Part shown: positions 35,409 to 46,144 of the stretch, piece by piece
How the letters are laid out: every line of letters begins with the position of its first letter
How positions within the stretch are numbered: the stretch's first letter is position 1
Source of the DNA: Ananas comosus
Taxonomy: Eukaryota > Streptophyta > Magnoliopsida > Poales > Bromeliaceae
Assembly: GCF_001540865.1 (NCBI RefSeq)
Contig: NC_033627.1
Location: forward strand, 3,595,734 to 3,659,733
Direction: 5' to 3'
DNA length: 64,000 bases
Translations under genes and position numbers: made by a program
The notes under the pieces: generated by a model
What the model saw: the letters and a program-made list of their open reading frames with translations, nothing else
Database searches by the model: none
Told to the model about the DNA's origin: nothing

Positions 35409-35562
35409 CTTCTTTTTTTTTTGAGAGGTAAATAGCACGCTACCCGCTTCGTTTATTTCATTTAGAAATAAACTTAGCTGAAAATATGAATCAACTAGGA
35501 TTCGAATTTAGATCTTAGGTATCAATCACCAAGCCCTTTGCCACTTGCTAGGGACGGTCGAT
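35409..35562 (-). mobile_element. tRNA-derived SINE with 14 bp target duplication
   Basis: On the minus strand the A-box region reads TGGCAAAGGGCTTGG, and the B box reads ATTCGAATCC about 35 bases on. A body matching the SINE at 9605-9758 follows, ending ACGAAGCGGGTAGCGTGCTA and then a run of A (T run at 35410-35422 on the plus strand). The duplication TGCTTTAAAATTGT flanks it at 35395-35408 and 35563-35576. It is about 154 bp and has no coding capacity. Confidence 0.85.
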
Positions 35563-35576
35563 TGCTTTAAAATTGT

Positions 35577-36780
35577 TTTATCTGTGCAATCAAGTTGCCT
35601 ACAGATATATTTTTTTAAAAAAACAAATGAAAGGTTAAAAAAAAATGTGCAAGATGTGCAAAATAATGCCTTGTGTATGCTTGATTCATCTACGCTAGTG
35701 TTTGAGACATATAATGTCTTGCCGGGACAAAAATTTGGTGGGCATCCGTCTCCAAACAATTTGTTTGGGGATAATGCCGATGGGCGCCATGTGCTGTGTG
35801 GCACCCATCGCGATCCTCGAAAAAGAAAAAAAATTATGGGCTCCGATATTTTAGAGAGAGAGAGAGAGAGAGAGAGGAGTCGGTGGTGGAAAGAGGGTGA
35901 TTATGATGGACGCCCGTACACCACGCAGCGCCCATCAGCTCATCCCTAAACAAAGTTGTTTGGAAACATATGCCCACCAAATTTTTGTCCATCTTGCCGC
36001 GTCTTTTTCATTCATTAAATTAAGACAGGCTTACGCTATATAATCGTACAAGAGAACGACAATTGAGTGGTTAAAGCGAATCTAATAATATCTAATATAA
36101 AATAAATTAGTTTTTGGGATTAGTTTGTGACTTGAATGAACAGCAACTTTTTAGACTATTCATGCAATCATTGCGCGCGGACTAAATAGAAATTTATTAG
36201 GTCTGGGCTCTCTTCAGTAAGTCTGCTAATCTAGCTCACTGCTTGCTGGCTGGCTTGTATTCGGTTCAAAATAAACTCGAAATTCATCACTCTTTTCAAG
36301 AAACGAGTTGAATACGAGTTGAAGTTTTCAACTAAAAATCTTAATAAGTCGAAAACGAGCGAGGGGGAGAGAGAGAGAGAGAGAGAGGGTTGTGCTGAAA
36401 TATTATTAATAATATAATACTATTCACTTTATGATTATTAGACGCTTAGGTTTGAGTGGATGATTGGTATAATACTAATATTCTAAGTATGAAAAAGTGG
36501 ATAGTATGTATTATTAGTAGTCTCCTAACTGAACTCTCTCTCTCTCTATTATAATACTAATATTTCAAGGATGGAAAAGTGGATACTCGATTATGGTGTT
36601 TTTAAAAACAGTAAGCACTTGATGTTTGTAAATTTTCAGCCGTTAGATTTACCATTTTAATTATTTTCACTCGTTATTTTATATTATTCAACCAACTACT
36701 CGCTCAATTCTAAAGGACCATTATTATTCTAATCGCACATTTCTTAATCTAAGAGTCGAAAACATATACATATATATATA
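35577..36780. other. Spacer with GAGC-repeat remnant and microsatellites
   Basis: No gene is supported. A similar 40-50 base word occurs near 35735-35765 and inverted at 35935-35990 (TGGGCATCCG/CCACCAAATTTTTGTCC), which suggests a small fold-back element spanning about 35715-35990. GA microsatellites lie at 35853-35878 and 36363-36388. 36190-36360 resembles the element at 16538-17248. Confidence 0.45.
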
Positions 36781-37034
36781 TAGAATTAGGCTGGAATACT
36801 ATTAATAGTAAAACGCTCTTTTTGCTATCAAATTTTTAACCCTTGGATGAAAAATTGTAGGGTTAGGATGATATTAGTCGGTTAGAGTTGAATGGTCCCC
36901 CTAGGGTTGAGTGGTCCCCACTGGGTTATAGTATTTAATCCAATGGTTAGAAATAATGAAAAGAGTTGATCCAAAGGCTAAAAAACTGATAGCAACAATA
37001 GGATTTTGCTACTAATAGTAGAGTCCAACTCTAT
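36781..37034. mobile_element. MITE with TAGARTTRG-type inverted ends in a TA repeat
   Basis: The left end TAGAATTAGGCTGGAATACT is complementary, imperfectly, to the right end (AGTAGAGTCCAACTCTA). Both ends touch TA-rich repeats, so a TA target duplication is possible but cannot be shown. Diverged relatives lie at about 23138-23395 and 33062-33258. Confidence 0.6.
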
Positions 37035-39369
37035 ATATATATATAAATTGAGCTCTTATGCTTTTAAAAGCACCAAGCGATTGGTGCTTGTGGGTTTTCT
37101 GCCTTCATCCCCTATGCTTTTAAAAGCACAAAGTTGTTGGTGCTTGTAGATTTTCGGCCTTCGAATGAAGATTTGTAGGTTTAAGGTAATAGTTGTCCTA
37201 TAGGTTGATGAAATAGTATGATCTAAGGGAGGGAATTGGTCAACACCATAGTCGGTCTATATATATATATATATATGATTTAATGACCAAAACAGTTATA
37301 GCACCACCATCCTGGTGCTTTTATATTTTAGGGCAATCTAACTGCAAAACGAAATATATTTTATGAATTTTAATTATTAGATTAAGATTCTAATTTACTA
37401 TTTTTTTTAAAAAAATTCATCTAATAGTAGGACCGACAATGTAACATACTGTCCACAAGCCAGCTCGTGTTCAGCTCATTGATAAATGAGCAGGTGTTCG
37501 GCTCGAATACAGACTGAATTTTTCAACAAAATATTTTAACTAGTCAGCTCGTATTCGACTCATTTATTAAACAAGTCAAACACGAGCTGACCTCAGCTCA
37601 CTCGTGTTTAACTCGTTAACAGTCCTACTTCCAAGCGAGATTTTCCAATCAGCTATCTGTTAGGTAGATGGTATGAGCATTAAAATTATATAAATAATAA
37701 ATAGGATAATTTTTTCACGTGATCGTTAGATCTATTGTTGGGTTTCTTACCATTAGGTCTATTATGGACCGCAGTCCTATCCAACTTGTTATGCTCAATC
37801 CAACTCAATTTAATAGTCTCCTGAGTCTACTACCTGGAGGCAAGAAGTTGGACTTATTTTAGCCAATAATAAATAGTCAAAGAGAGACCAAAGAAATTAT
37901 TTTTGTTTCAAATTTTTGTGTTTGATCTTTATTTTATGCCCTCATGTTTTATTAAAAGGCCACTTTTTAAGTTTTGAATGAATTGGGTTGGATTTGTATC
38001 CATTGCAAGATAGATCCAAGTCCGGCCCAATTCGGGTCCCCAACTCTTATCCTTGCAATGCTTATCTATTAGCCGTCGATCATACATCGATCTGTATCAT
38101 CCATCCGTTGATTTACAACCTTATCTTCGTTTGCAAAACAATCCATGATTGGTTAAAACACGTGATTAGAAAGAAAGTTAATAGATGGATGGTGTACAAA
38201 TATACAAATGCATCTGGTACTAAACATTAGCATAGCATTTTTTTTTTTTTTTTTTACAGTAAGAATAAATCAAATTTATTAAATCTGATCAAGTTCAGCG
38301 AGTAAATACTGATGCAGTTCGTGAATCTCTGCATCATCAGGGCCGTTGAAATTTTGTTATTTTAGGCTCCAACATGCACTTTCTTTGAGAAAAGAAGAAT
38401 GATGAAAAAGAATGAAAAAAGAAAAAATTCCAACAAATTGAAATGCATTACTGTTGTAGTAAATAAAGGTATGGGCTATAAATTAAAGCTCGCAAAAAAA
38501 GGCCAACTATTTTTGTTATTATCAGGTACATTTCAAAGCAGTGTTTGTGATATCTGATAATAAAGAAAAAGTGCATCTTAGTGTGACGAGTTTGATAAAA
38601 CTTTTGGGGGCTTTTGTTTATGTATTTCAAATTTATTCCTCATTATATTATTGTATTAAACGAAATGCTGTAATGCAGTATCAGTAATAATCTGATTCAA
38701 AAATATCAGATATTTGGTTATGTTGAAATAATCTATAATGCTATTAAGGACAATGGTAAATATTGTCATCATACTATTTGAATTGGACAATAAAAATGGG
38801 TTTATTGGAAAGTGATGATCTCATGCAAGATTTACAGAAAGTAGCTGTTATATAAGGTTACTCATTGAAAGGGATATGCAAATCTGTGGTCTTTTTTCAA
38901 ATAGAATATACAGAGTATGAGCAATACCTAACAAGGTTGTAAAACAGAGCCACATATTTTGATACTGTGACTTGATTTCTATACTTAAAACACTGGCGTT
39001 TCTAAATTTTAATTCTGGCTAGCTAAATTGTAAATTTTGAATAAAATTAGAAGACTATTTATCTATACGTAAAATTTTAGTAGTAACATATGCATCAAAA
39101 CTATCAAATTGCTAGTAGCTTAGGGGTTAGATATACGACAGCTCATTTTAGAGATTGGGCTTTCAATCTTTGTATGAGCTTATATTTCTGGTTATTGTCC
39201 CTCGATACAGCCAAAAAAAAAAAAAAGGCTTACAATAAAATTTTTCACTTATAATGAAGTTTCGTGACAGAGTTAGATTCGAACATACTGTCCGAAATCG
39301 GGGCCTATAATAAAATAGAAAAGAGATGGACGAGTAAAGATCGCGAAATTAATCATCAAAGTTTTTTCT
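37035..39369. other. Spacer before the GDSL gene, no gene seen
   Basis: 37050-37270 contains two near-repeats of AGCACCAAGCGATTGGTGCT-like words, probably a MITE remnant. 37455-37630 resembles the GAGC-rich element. The remainder is AT-rich with a T run at 38241-38257. 39110-39225 has a faint SINE-like look with an A run, but no convincing boxes. Confidence 0.4.
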
Positions 39370-39378
39370 TTTTTTCAA

Positions 39379-39810
39379 GGAAAAACTTCAGAAACCCCCC
39401 TTGGTTTCAATTTTTTTCACTTTAGTACCATGTGGTTTAAAATGTATCAAGTTAGTACCCTGTGGTTTCTCACTTTATCATTTTAGTACTCTGTAGTTTA
39501 AAGTGTATCAACTTAGTACCCTGTGGTTTTGCACTTTATTATTTTAGTACCCTGTTATTTTAATTTTGTATCAAGTTAGTATCATGTTATTTTTTAAACT
39601 ATAGGGTACTAAAGTGATAAAGTGTGAAACCACAGGATACTAAAGTGATAAAATGCAAAACCACAGGATACTAACTTGATACACTTGAAACCACATGGTA
39701 CTAAAGTGATAAAATAAGAAACCACAGGGTACTACCTTGATACACTTTAAACCATAGAGTATTAAAATAAAAAAATGTGAAACCACGTTGGGGGTTTTTA
39801 AAGTTTTTCC
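39379..39810. mobile_element. Fold-back MITE, Mutator-like, with 9 bp target duplication
   Basis: The ends GGAAAAACTT and AAGTTTTTCC are exact complements, flanked by the 9 bp duplication TTTTTTCAA (39370-39378 and 39811-39819). The interior is the same fold-back array of TTTAGTACC, GTGGTTT and TATCAAGTTAGTACC units, then their complements, as in 6567-7001. It lies about 600 bp upstream of the GDSL gene. Confidence 0.78.
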
Positions 39811-39918
39811 TTTTTTCAATTGGTAGCGGCCTCAGCACTTGGCCCATAATCTAATCTAATAAAATTGACACTCTCAAAGATAACAAAATAAAAAGTTTAG
39901 TTGGTTTTTTTGGCATTT

Positions 39919-39920
<2 letters not shown>

Positions 39921-39971
<51 letters not shown>

Positions 39972-40050
39972 TTAACACTCTAAATTAATGGAGGAAAGCG
40001 AGAGAGAGAGAGAGAGATGCATTAACACTCTAAATTAATGGAGGAAAGCA
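39921..40050. repeat. GA microsatellite with a duplicated 50-base block upstream of the GDSL gene
   Basis: About 23 GA units from 39921 to 39967 precede a block with TGCATTAACACTCTAAATTA that ends GGAGGAAAGC. A second, shorter GA run plus the same block follows immediately (ends near 40050). GAGA tracts bind BPC-type factors in plants. A role here is inference. Confidence 0.7.
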
Positions 40051-40424
40051 TGCTCCTTCCCTGCTTGTTTTGAAATCATGAGAGAGGTATGTTTTGCTTC
40101 CCCCACCACTTACTGCACTTTAAGCACCACTCAGTTTTTCCAAACAACTTAAAACCAACCAAAGCTTTACAAGTGCCCCATCCTCTCTCTCTTTCTCTAT
40201 CTATCTATCTATCTATCTCTCTCTATCTCTTAACTCTAAACACAAGCACACACACAGTCCCTCTTCTTAAATGCTCATAACCACACCCATATTCACCTGT
40301 CTCCCACCACAGGCCATTTACTCACACTCCACCACCCCAAAACCCCCCCATTCCTCCTCCTCCTCCTCCACTTTCTCTCTTCCTCTTCTCACATTTCCCC
40401 TTCTCTCCCCCATAAAAAAGAAGC

Positions 40425-43400
40425 ATGGCCTCTAGTAGTAGAAATAGTAGTAGTAGTTGTAGTAGTAGTAGTAGTAGTAGTAAAAGAGTTGCACCAATGA
40501 GTACCACAATGTTGGTGCTTGTTATGGCCCAAGTGTTGGTTCTCATAGTGGGGCTCTCTCATGGGCAGGGACTGGTCCCTGGAGTAATGATCTTCGGCGA
40601 CTCGGTCGTCGACGCAGGCAACAACAACAACCTCGACACATTTGTGAAGGCCAACTTCCCCCCTTATGGAAGAGACTTCAGCAACCATTACCCCACCGGA
40701 AGGTTCTGCAATGGCAAGCTCGCCACCGACTTCACCGGTATCTAAGGCCTGCCTTAAGAGTGCATTGTCCAAACACAACCACTTTCAGATAAAGCACTTT
40801 TGAGTTCTGCTCATTCTAATGCTACAAAATATTATCAAAAAGTTGGTGGTAAAAGTTGCCTTTAATTTGAGGCTTACAATTAATATACTATACTACTAAG
40901 TGATTTGGGTGTTTGCTTCAAATTAATTAATGCAGTGGAGAATCTGGGTTTGAGTACATACCCACCAGCTTACCTTAGCCAAGATGCACAAGGGAAGAAC
41001 CTCTTGAATGGTGCCAACTTTGCTTCTGCAGCCTCTGGCTACTTAGATAGAACAGCAAACTTATATGTAAGTGTTTCAACATATATACATATACATAGAT
41101 TGATGCAATTTTGTAAGCAGCTTCTTAACAGGAGATTGCATGAGAAGAGAGCGAATGCATGTTCTTCGTCTAACTAGTACTTTCGATTCAGATCATTGAA
41201 CAAAGCATTAGCCCATTTAGGGTTAATCTTATTGCCCGAAAATATTTTGGGGGTTTAGATTTAACGCATTAGTCGGATAAAGTGTATGTGTTTCTCCTCT
41301 TTGTTTTGATCTGGGGCTAGTTCATGCAGAGAGCAATTTCACTGAGCCAGCAACTGCAGTTTTACAAGGAGTACCAATCAAAGGTGGTGGGGATCGCCGG
41401 AAGAGCGAAAGCGGCGGCCCTCATCTCCGGTGCCATCTACATTTTGAGCGCCGGCAGCAGCGACTACGTGCAGAATTACTACATCAATCCCCTGCTCAGG
41501 GGAACATACACTTCTGATCAGTTTGGGGACTTGCTTCTTCAGTCCTTCAACTCGTTCGCTGAGGTACACCTTATAACACTATTTTCGCATCATTTATTGT
41601 CCGATCGATCTATTAAGTGACACGGTATCAGAGTCAATTTTAAACTGCATCACCCTGGCAAGGTCGTAGAGATACGTCCTAACACACTTCTGTTCGGTCA
41701 TTTTCTATCAAATCAATCTTTTGGATAATATAATATTATACTGTTAAATTGGCGCCATTTTTCTAAGGTCATGAATACAATATCTCTCGTACCAATGGTC
41801 GGCATATAGTTCACCATGCACTACACGGATATGCAAAGATGTTCGAATTCTTCCCAAGCCATTTATGGTCAAATCAATTCTTTTCGGGGTGGTATTACCT
41901 TATGCCCTGTTTGGACACTCAAATAAAATCCGATAATAACTTATTGAATATAAAAAATATTTTCGTGTGATTAAAAGTACAAAGTTTAGTTTTTGCTCCT
42001 AGATAAATCTGGGCATCCATGATTTGACCAAATAGTATATTTCACTTACAAGATAAATTTATTTTATTCTGATAAAAATAATTTGCATATCATTTAATCA
42101 CACTTCTCATTTACCAAATATCATAAATCTTTATATATATATATCGAGTAAAATATTTATGCATCTAAATAGTGCCTTATTTATCGACCAACACACTAGA
42201 ATAGTGGTCCTAATAAATAAGTGGAGGGATCCTCCTTTCTATTTTTTTTTTTTTCTTTTTCATATAATTTATCTATCTATATCTATATCTATACCTATAC
42301 ATTATTCCACATAGATTTGCCACATGGTAATTCCTCCTCTACCCTTGCCTTCTCCTCTCTTTCCACTCTTTGGTGCTTCGTCTTCCCACCTCCCATCTCC
42401 GCCTGATGTTTCGTCTTCTCACTCACTCATTCTCTAACATCTCCGCCTGATGTTTCGTCTTCTCACTCACTCATTCTCTAATTAATTTATTTACATGATC
42501 TATTGTCATCTGAACAAATCACTTTCACAAAAAAAAAAAAAAAAAAGTAAAATACAATCTCTTCATACACTTTTTTCTCATACTATTTGTACTTGGTGAT
42601 ATCTCATTGCAACTCAATAAATTTTAAAATTATGACTTTATCAATCTTTTATCTTTTTTAGTATTAGCCCGCCTTAATGCACGGGTAACTTTACTGGGTA
42701 ACTTTACTCGTACGTAACTAAGCATAGAAAGATTGTTAATTTAATTAGCACCATTAATGTGTCACGCGACAATAATTCTAGTAGATCATGGCGTGCCACA
42801 AGGACACAAAATTAATGAATGCGACTAAAGTCATTTATAACAATACCTGTTGATCAAACAACGCAATAATTCCAAACGACAACCCTAAAAAATGAAACAA
42901 TTAATACTCGGGCATAGTGAGTTAAATTCACCGGGAACAGACTCTCTAGTCTCTACAGCATGGTCACAGATTTTTATCCTCTTATGTACCAGTATGGAAT
43001 TCTTAATAAAATAAATAAAAAATAAAAAAAAACTACAGTTTCATAATAATTGACTTCCTATTACACAAACAACAATACAAAAAACAAAAATTTATCTGAA
43101 CTTCAGTTCAATTGAAAATTATCTTCAATCTAAAATAAGTCACAGGCAAACAAACACGCCCTTAGGATCAACTTTGTTACCATATTGTCAGAAAGATTAA
43201 TCCGATAGAAACTGTTCCAAAATAATCTTATTTTCTAAGAATAAGCATGGACATGATAGAGAATTTTCCTCCACCCAGGGCTTGGATACAATTTCTTGCC
43301 CTTTCATATTCACATGCTAGCATTGGTATGTTCACAATGTTTTTAGTCACATAATCATAAATGAATTGGGGCCCCATAGTTCCTCCATTTATTACTCAAC

Positions 43401-45056
43401 CAATTCTCCTCTCTTGGAACTGCAATCCTAATCCAGAGCACCATTACTATCTTTCCTGCAACCCTACCTAATCTCCACTTTAAGCTGTATTTTATTCAAT
43501 TTTAGAGAGTACGTCTCCTACTCTTACTCTTTCGAAAGAAAGTATGGAGGCCTCCACACTTGTAAGTTGTTTTCGATGATGGGATATCCGATTCAACGAT
43601 CGGCTCGTTAGAAATGATCTATGCTATTAGAACTATTTAGAAACTAAATTTCATAATTTTTTGATATCATTTATTAAGTGATCAAAAGATCTAAAAACTG
43701 ACTATTTTAATGGCCGATATGGCATGTTTGTAAGTTCAGCGGTGTAGAAAAATTCAAATTACATAAAACTTTAATAGAAAATTCTACTTAACATTAAGAG
43801 TAAGATCAATACTTCCGATTTGAAATTTGAGTCTTTTATTACTATTTTCTGTGAGATTTTTATTTTCAGCCGTTCATTTTGAGGCTATTCGTTCACTAAG
43901 CAAACAGAGTCAAAAAAAAATGAAATTTGATTTCTAAATAGTTCTAATAGTGTAGATCATGTCTAACGGAGACAATCATCGAATCAGATGTCCCATCATC
44001 AAAAATTAATTATAAGTACGGAGACCTCCATACTTTCGAAAGCATAGGAGCCTAACTCCAATTTTAGAAGCCTATAAAGATTATTGGTCAAAGTCCTCTC
44101 ATGACTACATTGGCGAGAGGGGCATTTCTATGGGCTGAGATAGTACAAGACACTAAATGGTGCAGTGCCTGTAGTAAATGCACAACCAAATTACCAAACT
44201 ACCAACATATTTTAAAACGTAGTCATATGGTATCTTAAAGTTTCTAGAGAAATAATTATGGAACTAACTAAAAACTAATGTAGCAACAATATTTGATCAG
44301 AATCTATACAATCTGGGAGCGAGAAGGATCGGGGTGACGTCACTGCCGCCGATGGGCTGCCTCCCCGCAGCCATCACACTCTTTGGGGCCGGCAGAAATG
44401 ACTGCATTGTGTACCTCAACAATGACGCGATCACCTTCAACAAAAAGCTCAACGCCGTCTCCGAAGCACTCAAGAAAAGGCATTCTGATCTAAAGCTCGT
44501 CGTGTTCGACATCTACAACCCTCTTCTTGACCTCATCAAGAACCCTCAAAACAGCGGTACCTACTCTTATCTTTCTTTAGTCATATGTTCCAACTAGAGC
44601 TTCCACAGAAGTGCCATTTCAGGCAGAATTGTTTAGAGAATTTCTGGTGGCTTTTCCATTTAAATCTCACGAATCAACTTCCTTTCTGTATATCTAAAAA
44701 CAAAATTTTAACTAGGAGCTTCTAGCTGTAGTTAAAAGATTCAGACAGCTACTTTTCGAGCAGAAAAGTTGCTCCAAAAGCCTGAAAAAAGGAGCTATTA
44801 GATTAGCTACGGTTTAACATTTTGACTAATGCTTTTGCTGATGATTCTGCTGTGACAAAAAGGGTTCTTCGAAGCAAGGAAGGCGTGCTGCGGGACGGGC
44901 ACAATCGAGACATCCCTCCTCTGCAACGTAAGATCGCCAGGGACCTGCTCTAACGCCACAGGATACGTTTTCTGGGACAGCGTCCACCCCACCGAGGCCG
45001 CGAACAAAGTGCTGTCTGACACTATTTTGCTTCAAGGGATCGATCTTATCTCCTAA
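40425..45056 (+). CDS. GDSL-motif esterase/lipase, secreted
   Basis: Five exons, 40425-40737, 40936-41066, 41330-41563, 44301-44556 and 44863-45056, give 375 residues, usual for the family. A serine-rich start is followed by a hydrophobic segment ([20 protein letters not shown]), expected to be a signal peptide, so entry to the secretory pathway is likely. Block I is [13 protein letters not shown] with Ser60 as nucleophile. The block III position reads [11 protein letters not shown], where GxND is usual. Block V is [10 protein letters not shown] with Asp350 and His353. The family hydrolyses ester bonds in lipids, cutin precursors or other acylated compounds, and the substrate here is unknown. 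Splicing exon 3 directly to exon 4 gives [13 protein letters not shown], about three residues short of the usual 'SFxxFVQNLY'. Intron 3 (2.7 kb) carries a fold-back element. It is convergent with UPL7 1.1 kb away. Confidence 0.92.
42270..42715 (+). mobile_element. Possible Helitron-like remnant in GDSL intron 3
   Basis: The left part has TCTATATCTATACC...CCACATAGATTTGCCACATGG, and the right part has TAGCCCGCC...GCACGGGTAACTTTACT, both reminiscent of plant Helitron ends. A 45-base tandem duplication (CATCTCCGCCTGATGTTTCG...) lies at about 42388-42477. No hairpin and CTRR end can be fixed, so this is weak. Similar 3' words occur near 21840 and 21955. Confidence 0.3.
43507..44058. mobile_element. 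Fold-back element with ~150 bp inverted arms in GDSL intron 3
   Basis: The element starts GAGTACGTCTCCTA and ends TAGGAGCCTAACTC. The arms pair over about 150 bp (TTTCGAAAG...TATGGAGG, then AAGTTGTTTTCGATGATGGG and complements). It is flanked by CAATTTTAGA at 43497-43506 and 44059-44068, a 9-10 bp duplication. It has no transposase. The duplication length fits a Mutator-like origin. Confidence 0.75.
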
Positions 45057-46144
45057 TTAAGTGCACTATTATCATGCTCTAAGAGTCCTTAATCTATCTG
45101 TTAAATGTTTACTTGCATTTACGAGTGGTGGCTAGTTATGTGTTATCAGAATGTTATAGACAGGTGTTATTGGGCGTGTTAGTGAGTGCTTATAGCTGTT
45201 ATTATAGGTAAATAATATGATAGTGGGTGCACCACAATTTTCGCAGTTGTGATTTAATATGCCTCCTTGTTGTGGCCTTAACTAAAAAGTGAAAGCTATA
45301 AGTGGTTTGACTTGACGACAAGTTCTAGCAATACAAGATGATCCAGTGTTTATATTTGCATTTGAGAAGTTAGTAACAACTTGGTAAAGGAAATACAGAA
45401 CAAATGAAATGGTTACAATGAAAGAAGATGTAATACAATAATACAAATGATGCCAAAGTAACTAACGCAAAACAATAACAAAATGTTATTATAACTACAA
45501 GGGTAACTATGGAGACAATAATCATGAAACTCAACCCTAAACACGGCGACAGATGAGTCAGGAAAACCAGAATCAAGAATATTCATCCGATTTCTTTGCT
45601 ATGATAGAAGTAGAGCAATATCGGAATCTCTTATCCAGGCAGAGAAAATCTGTTCAACTTAAGCTTGAGATCTATCTACAAACAAATTCGTTTATACAAA
45701 CCAATGATTTAATCCTTGGGCAAAAATCCAATAGTAGCTCTTCAAATTTCATTTAACTAACGATTTCATCGATCAAGACAATCTGTGGGATTTCTTGACT
45801 TGGTTTTTCAGAACAACACAAGTTAATTCATCTCGAAAGTCACACTGGGAGTCATGCATGATGAAAGTTTCAAATACCCAAACCCTAAAACCATGCGATC
45901 AACAACCTCCTATAGATACAAAAACGAGCTCTATGTTGGCAAAATGAAGAGATCGAACAAAAAAGCATTATTTACACTGCACTACACTAAATATGAATCA
46001 CAGAAGTTCTGTAGTTCTTTGTTGTTCTTCTGATGTAGTGGCGTCATTCTCTCTCGACATGATTTACAGATGAATTTACATGGTACCAGAAATATTCACA
46101 AAAAACTACAATCCAAAACAGTAATTCAGAGAAAACTCTGTACC
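45057..46144. other. Convergent intergenic region, no gene seen
   Basis: Between the GDSL stop and the UPL7 stop. It must hold both transcript ends. The short open frames in it match nothing I recognise. Confidence 0.55.

Noticed and set aside
39110..39240. Possible third SINE
   Set aside because: A weak A-box-like word and an A run, but no clear B box or target duplication.
41610..41660. GGTATCAGAGTC in GDSL intron 3 as an LTR primer site
   Set aside because: No paired LTRs or polypurine tract could be found around it.
45553..45756. 67-codon frame between GDSL and UPL7
   Set aside because: Short, without recognisable domain, in a convergent 3' region.
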